A stretch of 64,000 bases of DNA from positions 82,661 to 146,660 of the forward strand of contig CAJNDS010000408.1 in assembly GCA_905221605.1 (NCBI GenBank), given 5' to 3'. The DNA is from Symbiodinium natans. Lineage: Eukaryota; Sar; Dinophyceae; Suessiales; Symbiodiniaceae. Shown one piece after another: positions 44,690-57,300 of this stretch. Both the position numbers and the translations under genes were made by a program. The notes below the pieces were generated by a model. It did not search any database and was not told the DNA's origin. It saw only the letters and a list, made by a program, of their open reading frames with translations. The first letter of the stretch is position 1, and each line of letters starts with the position of its first letter.

Positions 44690-46300
44690 GGGTTCGGCGA
44701 AAGTAGCGAATTGTCGAAGAATCATGAGAGGGATCGGTTTGAGTGATGCAGATTGGCACACTTCCACACATCACATTGATGTGCAACCCTAGCACCATGA
44801 GCGGCATGCACCACTCTGTCCATCATTGCAGAAAGCACCTCTGCCATCATCTGCCCATAATTTCTACGCCGTTCTACGCTCCACTCCTAGACAGGTTCAA
44901 CGCAAGTTCACTGTGCCGTCCACGATGCGCAATGTGCCTGCGATCCAGATTATCCACAAACCCTCCTAGGCAGTTGATTGAGTTGTGTAAGGAGCTCCCC
45001 GCAAGCGTTTGGCGCAACATTGTTCTTGTAACCGACGGGTCTGTACAATAAAGCGATACGTGGGGGGAAACCCTACGTCCCAAAACTAAGCCAAACCCTA
45101 ACAGTAACACCAACCCACAACCACGCCGCAGAGGGGGATACCTAGACCGGGGGGGTGACCAATCATACATCTACGTACATATGTCTTTTGTATATATATA
45201 CACTTGAATTTGCATTTATTTGTGTTTTAGGTTTATTTTTATATTGTGATTTTTTGCAACCCCACTTCCCGCCTGGTCGAGGAATGGCTGATTAACCCTT
45301 TTCTGCGGTCTGCCGATGCCAGCATGAGGCAACGGACATAAGCTATTGACGCTGACCATCTCAGGTCATGAGGTTGGCTGCTTGCATTGGTTTTCCCAAT
45401 GTGTCAGCGCAAGGGGAAGAGCAAGGTGAACACTTCCAGTTAGTATTTTCATCGTCTAGAAGCATCTAGAGAGACGCGGCCCTTCGTTTGTTTCGGGGTT
45501 GTTCTTTCAATTGAGGCTTTCCCGTCTGAAGGTCCAAAGTGTAAAGCCGCAGGGGGCAGGCCCTTTCAAGACACCCTCCATCGTTCGAGGAGCATCTGTC
45601 CTGGCTGCAGCCCAGTGGAGGTCGCTACCATTGGCTGCACAAATGCAGATGTGTGCTGATTGCCAGTTTGCAACGACTGTTCACATGTGAAAACAAAGCC
45701 TAAGGTGCAGAGATGCATGGCGTCATGACTCAATGATAAATGTTGTATCAACAGGACTGAAAGGGCATGTCAAGAATTCAATGGGCGGCACCACAAGCGG
45801 AACCGGCTTGGAGTCCAAATCCTTTAAGATTTCCAAGTGTTAGGAACCGGTACTTGCGACTAGCAAGGCGCGAACTGGAACTACCGAAGCAAGCAGATGT
45901 GGCCAACTTCATACAGCACGTTGGACTGGTTTAAAGCTGTGTAGGGCGTGAAACCCTTGAAAAACAAGACATGCACAGAGGAAGGAAACAACTGAGACGA
46001 GGTTTCCCGTTGAAGTTGTGTGCCAAATCATACTCTGCATGTTTTGGCGAGGCATTTGCAAAGCTCCGAAAGCAGAAGGACAGCATTGGAGTGGGTCGGC
46101 CCAAGTGTGGGAGCTTTTGTTGGAGCCTCCTGGCAGGACAACTTCTAAGCTTTTCTGAGCCTTCGCAAGGCCCTCCGTGCGCTCCGAGCTTGAGCCACGA
46201 TGGGATTAAAAGATGAAGGGATCCGCGCTCGTAGCTGGCATTGGACGAATTCGGTACGGCCCTCCCACTGCGCCGCGACTTTGCTTAGCCATCACCGCCT
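44690..46300 (+). other. glyoxalase II 3' end and spacer
   Basis: A possible PSTMSG piece near 44785 may be part of the glyoxalase C-terminal exon. 45060-45170 holds CCCTA/AACCC-like degenerate telomeric words, and 45180-45250 is AT-rich. Frames at 45499-45690 and 45971-46216 are unassigned. Confidence 0.35.
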
Positions 46301-46308
46301 TTCACAGA

Positions 46309-46403
46309 GTGTGAGTATCCAGATGCATACAGGATATGCGCAGAGCTCTTCACAGCTCGCAATGATCTAGTCAACAAGACTTGGTACAAGACACTTACGG
46401 CTA
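46309..46403 (+). CDS. isolated exon, unidentified
   Basis: Between a TTTCACAG acceptor-like site and a CTAG|GTTACA donor-like site lies an open stretch reading EYPDAYRICAELFTARNDLV then NKTWYKTLTARL. It looks like part of an alpha-helical protein. No partner exons were identified with confidence; 46690-46865 (+) is a possible neighbour. Confidence 0.4.
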
Positions 46404-46439
46404 GGTTACAAACTTGTTGCTTTAATGGTACATCCTGAG

Positions 46440-48300
46440 TGTAAGCATCCTGGCTCGAATAGCTTTTATGGTATCAGTAAATTTCGAGATTCGCATGCCG
46501 TCACCGAATGAGAGCACGCTCACTTTTCGAAAACTTGTTAAACTGCAGCTTCGATGGCTTGCTCTATGACGACGCCATGGTGCAGGCCTGCACCGCTGCG
46601 ACTGTAACGCATACGGTACAATGGCTCCACCAAAACTAAGTTGTAGCGACTGTCTCAAACGTACAGTGCTTGATTCCCCCAAAACCAGGTTGCTCTGGCG
46701 CCAGATCAAGTAGAGCACAGTGCGTAGGCTTGCAATTTATTGCGGAGGCATCGGTGAAGCGTGCTTGTGTCCAAGAGCCGAGGCAACGCCATGAGTGCTC
46801 TGTCATTTCGCTTGATGATTCGTGTAAATACGAGTACGAATTGATACCAAGAAAAGCTAACAGAAGATGAAAAATGGATGCTAGGCTAGCTGGCTAGCTT
46901 GCACAATCTTACGCACATGTATGGTCAAGTCATATAATGTCCAGCATGCATCATCACGCTACATTTTCCTGCAGGCCAGAAGTGTGGCCTCCGCTCACTG
47001 TGCCGTGGCCCCATCATGTCCCATCCCTACCGTGCAGCCTTTCGGTACACAATCTGCTTACAGCTTAAGCGCTGAGGAGTCATTGGGCCATGCAGGCTTC
47101 CAACCCGCTCCGGACCTGACGAATTTGCATAACCTTAGTTGTTTTCGGATTGAAGCCACCCCCTTGCTTCACTGCGGGGTGCCTTTCAGGGTCAGGGCCT
47201 GGTTCAGATGCATGGAGCCGGCTGACATCTCAGGAGTTTTCGACTGCACCTCGTTGTAGGACTTTTTTTGCTGGGTGACTGTTAAGAATATGCACCATGC
47301 CAGCGCAGCACTGTTTTTTTCGGCGAATGAGATTCTGTCTCTGTCCTCCCCGAAGGCTTTCAGTTTTCTCAAGTGTGCCCCCCACTTCCGGCGGCCCTCA
47401 TGGTTTGTGTTGCGTACTCTTTAGACTCTCTGCTGCAGCCTATATAAACCTTTACACCTTCAGACGTAAACCCCAAGCCCGCGCTCTCAGGCCTAAAGCC
47501 CACATGCTCACGAATTGAGCTCGACTACTCCCCCCACCCAACCCCGCGTTTAAATCCGGAGGGCCGGAGTGGGATTTCGGGATGACCATTTTTTCTTGGG
47601 GGAGGGGGGGAAGGGCAAAAGGGCCGGAGCGCACGAACAGATTTAACTTGGGGACTGTTGTTAAGGAGGTTTCAATCGAGAAAGTGGTCGTGGGTTGCGC
47701 TTGTGGCCATGGCACATTGTCGCACATGTCCTGCGTGATTACTTTTGGAAAGGACGTCACCTCCGCCCCTTATGTGAGTTTCACATTGATGACGAGAGTG
47801 CCAGCTTTGCATGCAGGCTCTCTGGCAGTTGGTGTGGCCTGCTGAAAGTCACCTACCCCGGCTCCTGGCAGCTCAGGCGTATGGTCCGAGTGTTCCGCGA
47901 CATGTCGACTTACAGTAGCAAGCTACTAGTTTTTGCTGCAGGAACTTGGCCCAATGGAAAAGCAGGGCACCTACAGTGTCCACAGGTGTCTGCGCAGCAT
48001 TCGCAGTCGAGCTTGTGCGACAACAGGCCGGATGCTGTTAAAAGTCCCAACAAAAACTGAACTGACGAACTAGAGTTCTCGGTCAGGCTGCTCGTGCCCG
48101 CTTTGATATTTGAGAGACATGGAACTGGAACTCGAAAGTTTCGCTTTGCGTCGCCCTGCCGAAAGCTGGCACAGGCATGCAAAGTCGCTCGCGGTGCCTT
48201 GCATTCCGACGATAGCTGTAAACGTTCTGTAACCCCACATACATGTCGGCAGGGCGGCCTCAGGGGTATGGCCGCAGGCTAATGATGCGCACACCAATGA
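46440..48300. other. unassigned region
   Basis: Candidate + strand frames at 46921-47259 (DISGVFD-type text at its end), 47582-47845 and 47695-48060 show partial protein character without a recognised family. Confidence 0.35.
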
Positions 48301-48414
48301 CCCTACGACATACAGGATGGCTGTGCATTGATGTGCTTAGTAGGGGTTAAGCATGTGTTTAATTCAAGCGGTTCAGCTTCGGAAAGCTGTGCAGAGTTTC
48401 GGAGATCTTCAATT

Positions 48415-48850
48415 GGCAGGAGACAACAGTTACAACAGTCCCAACCGCGCATCACAGCATCCAGCCTCGAGACATTTAAGAGACAAATGGGAAACAACAG
48501 TCCCATCAGACATGCGTCACAGCATCCAGCGTCGAAACATGTCGGAACATTATGGAAACACATGGAAACACATGGGGGACACATGGGAGATAAATGGGAG
48601 AGAACAGTCCATGCAGTGTTGAAAAACTGGGAGACACATGGGGGACAAATGGGAGACAACAGTCCCACAAGAACCAGCGTCGAGATATCTTGGAGGCGTA
48701 TGGGCAAGAAGCGGGAGACAACAGTCCCACCAGGCGCATGTCACAGCATCCAGCGTCGAGACATCTGAGAGACATGCATGGTAGACGAATGGGGACAACA
48801 ATCCCACCAGATGCGGGGCACAGCATCCAGCATCGAGACATCTGTCTGCC
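48415..48850 (+). repeat. ~50-100-bp tandem minisatellite
   Basis: Repeated words CACAGCATCCAGCGTCGAGA, GACAAATGGGAGA and ACAACAGTCCCA alternate five or six times with variable deletions. Single diverged copies of the same words are found at 21145-21235, so the unit also occurs elsewhere in the window. Confidence 0.9.
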
Positions 48851-48869
48851 AGGAAGAACGGAGGATCCT

Positions 48870-49250
48870 CAGCATGCCCCACCCAGTCAAAGCTGTTCTG
48901 CGAAGAAAAGATAAACAAAGAAGTCAACCAGGTCGAAACGCAAACCAAGTGGTGATAGGTACTATTGTGGTGGTATTGCGTGTTGTGTGGTCTTTCGCGG
49001 CTGGAGGCCAGCAGTTCCCAGCAGCATCCCGCCGGAAAAGTTACTTTGCAGTGGACCTCCAGCGCGCAAGCCCTATGTCCTCAGCTGTTTACTGCAGCCC
49101 CAAAAACTTGTTGACTTCATTGAAGGCCATGCGAACCTGCAAACCATTCGCCATTGCAGGCACGCTGGGAACTGAGTTTTTGGGATCCGTTCGTCCTTTT
49201 TCGCAGATATCGTTCCTGGTGCCGATTCATGGTTTCATTCCCTAACAGTA
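48870..49250 (+). other. unassigned ORF region
   Basis: The end of a 155-codon + frame (AVDLQRASPMSSAVYCSP) runs out of the minisatellite. Coding status unknown. Confidence 0.2.
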
Positions 49251-49407
49251 GTATTTTGCTGAGTGCCAGTAGAAATTTGAGGTGGGAACCGCGGCAGAAC
49301 ATCTTTTCAATTTCGAAAGTTGGTTCTCGGCCTCACCTGCTGCCTAATGTGAGTTTCTTGTTGCTGCAGCTGCAGCAAAGGTCGCGCTCACCATTCTACT
49401 GTACTAC

Positions 49408-50011
49408 TTAATCCGAGCTCCTGTTTAATTGGTGGGGCCCCCCCCCCCCCCCCTCCCCCCCCCCCCCACAATAAGGAAGGCAGGGTTCCGCAATAGTTGG
49501 ACCATGGCTCCGTCAGATTCAAGGAAAACCGAAGCCCCGGCTTCCTTAAAGTTTTTCCTTTTAAGCTTTAAGGCTTCTTTAAAGACTACAGGACCGGGGC
49601 TCCCCACGGGCCAGGGCTTCCCATAATTCTGGCCCCATTCTATTAATGTGACTCCGCCTTTCGAGGCCAGAGCCTGTAAGGGGTAGCTCAGGAAAGAATG
49701 AAAATTTCTGTCCTCCAGTAAGCAATCACATAAGAAATCCTTGCTTTCTGAAGGCCCTCAGCTTCCAGAAAACCGAAGCCCCGGCTTAGCAGATGTTTCA
49801 CATCGACCCAAACATCCCTGCAGAAGAAAAAAAGCTTTCCGAAAGGCAGAGTTTCAAAATTTGACAACCCCCCCAAAAAAAATTTCTTTAAATGTGGAGG
49901 GTTTGGCCCATACGAAATCCATCGTAATGGAAAGTAGTCTTCCGGCGGGAATCCCGGCAAAAAAAAATTCTTTAAATATGGGGGGTTAAATTAAACAGGA
50001 GCTCGGATTAA
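49408..50011. mobile_element. MITE-like element with 19-bp TIRs and TTAA flanks
   Basis: The two ends are exact inverted repeats: TCCGAGCTCCTGTTTAATT at 49412-49430 and its reverse complement ending at 50007. Each end abuts TTAA (49408-49411 and 50008-50011), the expected target duplication for a piggyBac-type insertion. The ~596-bp body has no transposase-like frame. It contains a C-homopolymer next to the left TIR, G/C-rich facing runs, and two copies of an AAAACCGAAGCCCCGGCTT motif (49527 and 49770). TTAA could instead be part of the TIR, so superfamily is not certain. Confidence 0.75.
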
Positions 50012-50600
50012 ACAGCAATGTTGCCCTTCTCATGGCCTTGAAGAAATACACGACCCTCGACGCAATACTCTCGGCTACGACTACATAACCGCACATGACC
50101 TGCACAAAGAGCGTCGAAACGTTCTCTTGCCCTGCCGGACAGATAGCCTTCAGCATGTTAAGTTTCCTGCGCCTTCTTTGCGTGAACAGTTTCGGCATGA
50201 TTAAGCAGTCCTGGCCAGGCTTTTCTTTGCCATGCTTGCGGCATGCACTGTGGGAGTAGCCTGCAGGCCTGCCGGGGGACCTGACTGGTGACTGGACAAA
50301 AGGGTGTTTGTTGTGGATCTGGGCGGTCGATCTCCTGGCGCCACTAGGCTTTCGTGAGCTCGCAGTCGCTGCCGCAGCAGAGACTGCCCCACACTTCGCT
50401 GGGTGCTCGGTTCTGTTGCATCTTAGGTGCCTTAAGCTTAGCTGCTTAGCTTCAAGAGTCCATTCCAGACGCACATCACGCAGGGATGATTCGTTTGGGA
50501 GCTGGCCGTTGCATTGCCAATCATCAGTTCTCAAAGTCGTGTCCATCGTGTCCACATTCTATGGCAACATATGGCAACCCTGAGGTCTCGGGACGGGCTT
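50012..50600 (-). CDS. long ORF, unidentified
   Basis: A minus frame stays open from 50555 to 49986. It includes KLFTQRRRRKLNMLKAICPA and a Val/Tyr-rich segment, and its stop lies inside the right TIR of the neighbouring element. At this GC content one such frame in 64 kb is expected by chance, and no motif is recognised. Confidence 0.2.
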
Positions 50601-51350
50601 TCTAGACTTGACCAGTCACGGAGGCCCTTCTGGTGACATTTGAAATGTTTGCGTTGCGAAAAACAGTTGCGGAACTTTCTTTTGGCTTATGGGATGACAG
50701 CTTAAAGGTTTAGGCCCTGGGCTCGGCACGGGCGATGGACCCGCGGACATCCACCCCCACCCTGCGTCACCCCCTACCCCATCCTTTTCCCATCCTTTTC
50801 CCATCCTTTTCCCATCCTTTTCCCATCCTTTTTTTGCTCCCGGCTCAGGGATTACAGTGACAGCAAGGTCTTTGATTCAACTATTGAGCGAACCTGAACG
50901 AATCTGAGGGCTCAAGGATGCTACTTGTTCCTTGATATCTCTTTGCTCTTCTGCAGTTCATGTGCATGTTATTAGTTTGCTCGAGGTGGTCAGCTTGCCC
51001 TCTCTCGAACTGCAGAGCACGTTTTTCAACCTACGTGGGGTGCATCTTTGCTGGTTTGTGTGTAACTAAACGACGCACTTGTCTTGAACACGGTTCGCAG
51101 TTTCGAAGCTCTCCTCGCAGCTCAAAAGGGTGGGTGAGGGCTGGATGCGCAAGTCGAGCAGTTGGTTTGACTTCATTCAGCCATCCTCGCATGGAATTGC
51201 CAAATTGCCCGGAGGAACAAAGAGAGCCCTCCCTCAGAGAGGTAATGGGTACCAACGCTGAGGGCGACGGTGTATTTGTTGTTACAGTGTCACCGGGACA
51301 GACATTGAACGTAGGCGGGCACTGGCACGAGAGGGGAATGGTAGCGAGGC
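50600..51350. other. spacer, little to see
   Basis: Holds a five-fold CCCATCCTTTT repeat at 50777-50830. No supported exon. Confidence 0.4.
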
Positions 51351-51354
51351 TGAT

Positions 51355-51649
51355 GGTTTTTTTTTCGTATTTTTTCTGGTTTTTTTTTTCGTATTTTCTA
51401 TGGTTTCAGGTGAACCCTAAACCCTAAACCCTAAACCCTAAACCCTAAACCCTAAACCCTAAACCCTAAACCCTAAACTCTAAACCTTAAACCCTAAACC
51501 CTAAACCCTAAAACCTAAACCCTAAACCCGAAACCCTAAACCCTAAACCCTAACCCTAAAGCCTAAACCCTAAGCCCTAAACCCTAAACCCTAAACCCAA
51601 AACCATGAACATACGAAAAAAAAACCAGAAAAAATACGAAAAAAAAACC
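51355..51649. repeat. CCCTAAA array inside an inverted repeat
   Basis: About 27 units of CCCTAAA with few variants (51413-51597) are bracketed by an inverted repeat. 51355-51394 and 51611-51649 are reverse complements over 39-40 bp except one T in a homopolymer. A weaker match extends inward to CTATGGTTT at 51399-51406 and AACCATG at 51601-51607. Each arm is itself two copies of GGTTTTTTTTTCGTATTTT. As single-stranded DNA the whole unit would fold with the telomeric array as its loop. Confidence 0.95.
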
Positions 51650-51659
51650 TGGACCCTGG

Positions 51660-54600
51660 TAGCGACCCTGAACCTTCAAGCAGTGCAAAGACGACGACCT
51701 CCCCGACATGTTGTGGCTGCAAGCTTGTGCTGCGGATAACGGTTAACGGTTAGCATATCTTTAGAAATATTAATGCTGCAGCGTGGTGCTTTTGACTGCA
51801 TACCGCATCCAACATGCTTAAATGTGCGTGCAATGTGATTGCTTGCAATGTGCTCACCGCGATTCTCAAAGTACTGGCAACGTGCTTGCAATGCTCGCCG
51901 CAGCTCGCAAATGTGACTGGCATTGATGCCCACTGCCGGACTGGTTTTCAATCCTGTTCACACATGGAAGTTCTTCTAAAGCCACCCCCTCTCTCTCACA
52001 GCGTCGGGGGTGTTTTCGCCTTTCAGGGATGATTGGCATTGGCTGTTGCGGGTAAGATGCCAGAGGGGATCTTCAAATTCAAGCCATTTAAGCCATTCAA
52101 GCTGTTTGTAGTGTCAGGCCGAGCTGCCGACATGCAAAAAGACGCACGACTTGACAGACTCCACACCAGCAATAAAGCGTGCTTCAGCTCGCTTTTGAGC
52201 CTGAAGGGAGGTCCTTCAAAAGAACCCTGGGGGGGGGGGGGGGGGGGGCCCGGGGCGTGGTGGAACAAGGGTGGAATCATGGTTGAAGCGTGGGTGCCGC
52301 GATGTGGCTTGAAGGCAACTTGGAGTGTCCAGTTGGCAAGTGCTTCCAGTCATAGTCTTTACAATCACGTATAAAGTATAAAGGACACAGACTGGCAGTC
52401 CTGACCTGGAATCCAGACTGCAAAGCCTGTCTCGGAAAGTCTAGGAGGAAAATGCAGGAAAACCGAAGCAAATAAATCCATGACCGCGGCCGTGAGGCGC
52501 GATGTGAAAAACACATCCTCGCCTTCGCAGGCCTTGACGTCGATGGAAAGATCCGTCAGTGTTCCGAACTTTTCGAACTTTCGATGTGTCAGCTCTGCGC
52601 ATATGTCTTTTTCAGGCACTCCTCTGCGGGCACTGGTGTGGCCAAGAGTGTGTTCAGCACCTGCACCAGGCACTACCAGAACGTAAATGAGTCTGTGAGC
52701 TGTTCATTGGACACCAGCATCATGCCGAGGCCAGCCTCATGGTGACCAGACCAAACTTTGGACGGCCACCAGCACGTGCTGGGCCGCATTCTTACATGTC
52801 TCCAATCCTAGCTCCAGCCATCTCGAGTGCATGCAGAATCCCCCCAGGAAACTTCCCACCCTGTGAAAAAGACAGAGGCCTGTTGGAGTGATCTGCAGCC
52901 CCTCAGAAAAGAAAGTCGAAGCAACATCGCCAAAATCCGCGAGCCAGAACATGGGCTGTTAAGACTCGTTAAGGCATACATACATACATACATACATACA
53001 TACATACAATATATATCTATATATACATACCATGAACCGTTGGGCACCAAAGGTTCAAAAATGTGTCGGAGTACAGGCTTGTGCTTGCGGGTCGGCGCTT
53101 TGGGGAGGAGGGTCCAAAAAGGATCATAGGACATCATAGGACACTTCGTTTTTGTTCGTCGTAATGAAGTTTGGAACCTTCGGGGCCATGAGTTGCTGCG
53201 TCGATGGGTGCCGGGCCACAAGGGTCATGATGGTTTGGGTGGTAAAGGCCATAGCTGTGCCGAGAACCAAAGAACGAACTTGTTCATAAGTTGTCTGATG
53301 AGTATCAAGAATGTTCACATGTTGATGGAGCTGGCCTGTGACTGAAAAACGGGTGGTTCAATTCAATATTGAATACTATGGAGTTGTTGTATTAAAAAAA
53401 GGTTTGTTTTAATCAAGTCCAGTAAACGTCTGTGCGTTGAACTGAACGAAAGATGGTAGTCAGCAAACATCAAACGGTTGTCAGCTTAAATAACATGACA
53501 AATACCCATTGCCAACTCGATAAGCAAGACCAATTACGTAGTGTTTCGTGCTTGAGATCCAAGTGTCGATCGAAAAATCCAAATCGGATGGTCTGGGCAT
53601 GTTACGCTTAAGCTTGCCGTCTGATGAAAGGCCCGGCGATCCCGATCTAGCGTTGGATTCTTGCAGGCCAGGTGGGCACATTGGACCACATTAGCGCTTG
53701 GAGTTTGTTCTCGTTCCATGAGAGGGCAAATGATGACCTGGACCGTTGTTCTGTGGTGCCGTGGTCGAGGCAGGACAAGAGTACTCTCCTGGTTACTGTT
53801 GATTGGAATGCACTTGATCGGCTAGTTGCCAGCTAAAGTCAAGTCGCCTGGCCGTCGCAAAGGCCGACAGAGTTGCCTTCGCTGCCCTCGGACGTCGACA
53901 TGGAAGATTGCAATGGCTGCAACCGAGAAACCACGAAGCACCAAAGCTGCCATAATGCCAGAGTGAGCTTGCCGTTTTGCCTTTGAGATACTACCTTCCT
54001 GTCCAACTCAAATCTACTCAGTTACTCAGGCCGAGATTCTGGGATCGATGGGACGCTGATGGCCTAGGCCTCTCTGTGAGAATTATGTTCAAACACATCT
54101 CGGTTGTTGGTTTGGGTTCTCGTTTGACTACTAATCGGGACCGTGACGGGTGCATCTCATGTTTTGTTTGCGGCGTGATGGGGGGCGGTGGGGGCTTAAG
54201 CCACAGATGGGGTGGGGGCAGGCGTGATGGGGAGGGGATGGACGAGGGGGTACTTTCATTTGTTCGGCAATTTGTTGACTTCCTGCCTTGACCTTGGTTT
54301 TTTTTAGCAGCTTGCGTGCGTGAGGCATGCAGCGGGAACAGATGCAAAAGGCACGTGTCCTGCAGGAGATAGCACGGCTTGGATCTCTGCAGCACCCGGC
54401 AGATGTTGGGAGCTGTGCAAATCATCTATACTGAGCCATACTGCTTGAATTGCAGGACTATGTGGCGTGCGCTACTCCACCGGAGAGTTCCTTGCCGTCC
54501 TTGCCGAATTTGCCCCCTAGCAGAATGGGACAGAATGTGTAAACAGTGTAAATTTTGTGAACAGTGTAAAGCACAAGTAAAGCACAAAGGCTCCCTTCAG

Positions 54601-57300
54601 GAGCTTGATGCCCATTATGCTCGGCCCATGGGGTTGCTGGGCGGCTCCTGATGCTCACTTTTTGGGGTGGCTAGAGGCTTCGCCGTTGGGCAAAAGGACT
54701 CTTGTGAAATCAGTCGTGGAACCCTCTGTCCGACCCTACTGCTTCATCAGGGGTATCGGCAGCTCAACAGCACTGCGCCTCAAGACGTGACTTCTATTAA
54801 GCAGCCAGAATTCAGCACCCGACCAGCTCCTCCCAACACCTGTAGCTCGTCTCGGTGGGCTCAAGTGTGTCCACTGAATAGCTACGGAGGCTTGATGACA
54901 CACACACCTGCCCATCACCTTCTTCGACGCCTGGCATGCAAGTACAGAGTTGACTCTTTTGCAGATTTGGTGCTGCCTTGATTAGTTAGGATCTTTCTTG
55001 CGGATGGGTCAGTTATCAACACGTAGAGCCGAGAGTGATCCGGAGGGCGAGCCACCACAGCATACTGCACAAGCCCGGGACACGCTCTCCATGCCCTGCG
55101 AGATTTGCAGCCCGGATGGAATTAGATCACTCCCGTCACTCCCCAGCTCTCGCCGGTGAAACTGTTCTACGCGGCGCACATCCGATGTGACGGATCGAGG
55201 TGACCTTTACTGTGGATGAGAGAGCATCGCCGCCTGTCGCGAGCACAGAGCAGGTCAATCCATTACATAAGCGGCAGACACACACACACAGACATGTTGC
55301 TGCGGAATGAGGGATCGTTCTTCACTGAGGCCCATCCTTTTCGTCCATTGGCATCTTCAAAGTCCAAAGGAGCATGCCCCTGAGCAAGTGGCCTCATTCA
55401 CTTTCAGGCAACGGATTTGCGAACACACATGCCGTGGTTTCTCAAGGCGCAGAAAAAAAGGAGTACTGACAGTGGAGTGCTGTGGCACCTCATCCCAGGA
55501 TCCTGACTCACGTTCAGACGTTTCACAGAGCAACGACCGTTATTCTGGCGAGCAGTCTTCACGTTCCTGGCGACAGTCGCGTTCATTCTTGCCTGCTATG
55601 GCGGGGCAATGCAATGCATCTCAGTGAAGTTCAAGAGGGCTTGGCATTCTATCCATGATGGTCAAATTCGATCGCATGCAGACTCGCCAGGAACTTGAAA
55701 GCTTCAGCAGTTTCGTGGCAGATTGACATGTGTGGTAATTACTACGTAGCAAAGCTGACAAATGAAGCTGACAATTGAAGCATCTTGTCATGAACACTGC
55801 TTGCCCGCCGTGTACTCTGCATGCTGAACACCTGGAAAGACAACTGCATACTGCACACAACTGCTCAGCCGTGTCGTGCAGATCTGTAATTTTGAGACAT
55901 TTTGAGACTTGTGTTTCTCTCAAAACGATGTTCTGTAGCTGCCATCAGCCCGCCGAGATGTCTCAAGAGATTCGTCAAGAGTCATTATATACAGAATGCA
56001 TACAGAGATTCCAAGTGTGAAGTGCGTCAAACCATCGCCAGCAACTTTGTAGGTCCCGATAGCTTGCCCAGAAGCCGGCGCAGTAGCGACGTTTATAGGC
56101 GTACAGGTCGTCGATTGCGCGAACCCGGCAACCTCCCTTCTGTACCTCCGACAAAAGGCACCGACCCGCCTTCTTTGTTATCAGCCATGTTGCTCAAGCT
56201 CTGCGCCACGACGAGGAAAATGTAAGAGTAATCAAGGAAAAGAGGGGAGGCGCTGCCACCTCGACGAAAACTCAAAAGGTTCCAGCGTCCTGTTGTGCAG
56301 ACCTGTGCAAGTCCAAGTCAAGTCGAGCTGACGCGACGAAGGATTGGTAGCACCGCGCTCCGCTACCCATGCAGTGTGGTTGCGCTGGGTGGTTCGTCTG
56401 GGGCCTCACCTCACAAGTGCTCACTGCACTTGTTTGCATGCTCATCATGAGCGATGCCATGCGTCGGCTCAAGCTAAGGGACACCTTATTTGGGAGGTTG
56501 CAACATTTCAATATCTGAAGTTGAAAAGTTCTAAGAGACTTACACACACCTAATGGCTTTCTTCCAAGAGTCCCTTTTCAACCTAGCTTCGAAGTACGCT
56601 GGAGCGCTTGCCTGTTCACTTAGTACTTTAACAAGAGATAGAAGCCTCCGTGAATAAAGTGAATCTTTGAAGAACAGAAAAGTAGTAGGGTTGCTAAGGG
56701 AACTTCCTGGGACAGGCCTCTAACGCTTCAGTTCTAGTTCACCAGACGTGTCTTTTCTCATGCTCGCTGAAACGTCTTAAGTCTTAAATGGTCGAAACGT
56801 GCGAGATGGTGAGAAAGGGGCATTGGTCTGGCAAGACTTACCAGAAGATACCGGGAGCTCATGCGGTGGCAACTTTAGTCTTACGCATCAGGCTCTTTGA
56901 GTCCAGAGCAATGGCGCGTAAGTCCAGGCATTCAGGCCTTTGCGCAGGCGTGACTTGAACCGTTCAACGCACGTTGCACCAAAGATGCTCGAAAAGGCCA
57001 ACCACAGAAATTTGTAGCTCTAGTGCAGCTGGCTGGCTGGTTTGTGTGTGCCGTTCAGTCGTTCTGTTTCTCTCGCTCTGCCTAGGTTCGGGTTGTGTGT
57101 CGACTGGCAGGTGCGTTTCAGCGGACCGTCTTGCTACTGGCAGGCAGCGTTGCGGCCTCAACCATATCATACAGTGATGAACGCCATGCGTATGCCATTT
57201 GACGTGTGCCACTGCGTACCATGCTTACCCGGCCTACCCGGTTTTGAGATCAAGGTTTTGCTGACGTTCCTAACGGCTCTGATACTTCTCTACACAGAGC
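51660..57300. other. sparse region, mostly unassigned
   Basis: No gene can be named. Items seen: a G-run near 52230; (CATA)n at 52974-53010; a TGTGTAAACAGTGTAAA-type short repeat at 54536-54585; overlapping protein-like frames on both strands at 55900-56230 (for example MADNKEGGSVPFVGGTEGRL on the minus strand from 56186), where strand cannot be decided. The rest shows no coding character I can defend. Confidence 0.35.
52420..52625 (-). CDS. possible RRM-like exon
   Basis: On the minus strand, after a GCCCGCAG acceptor-like site at about 52628, an open frame reads GVPEKDICAELTHRKFEKFG, then TLTDLSIDVKACEGEDVFFT. The spacing of KFEKFG and the following beta-like strands resembles half of an RNA-recognition motif (F-x-x-F/Y-G...). 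The evidence is a single exon and the RNP-1 aromatic pattern is not clear, so this is tentative. Confidence 0.3.
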
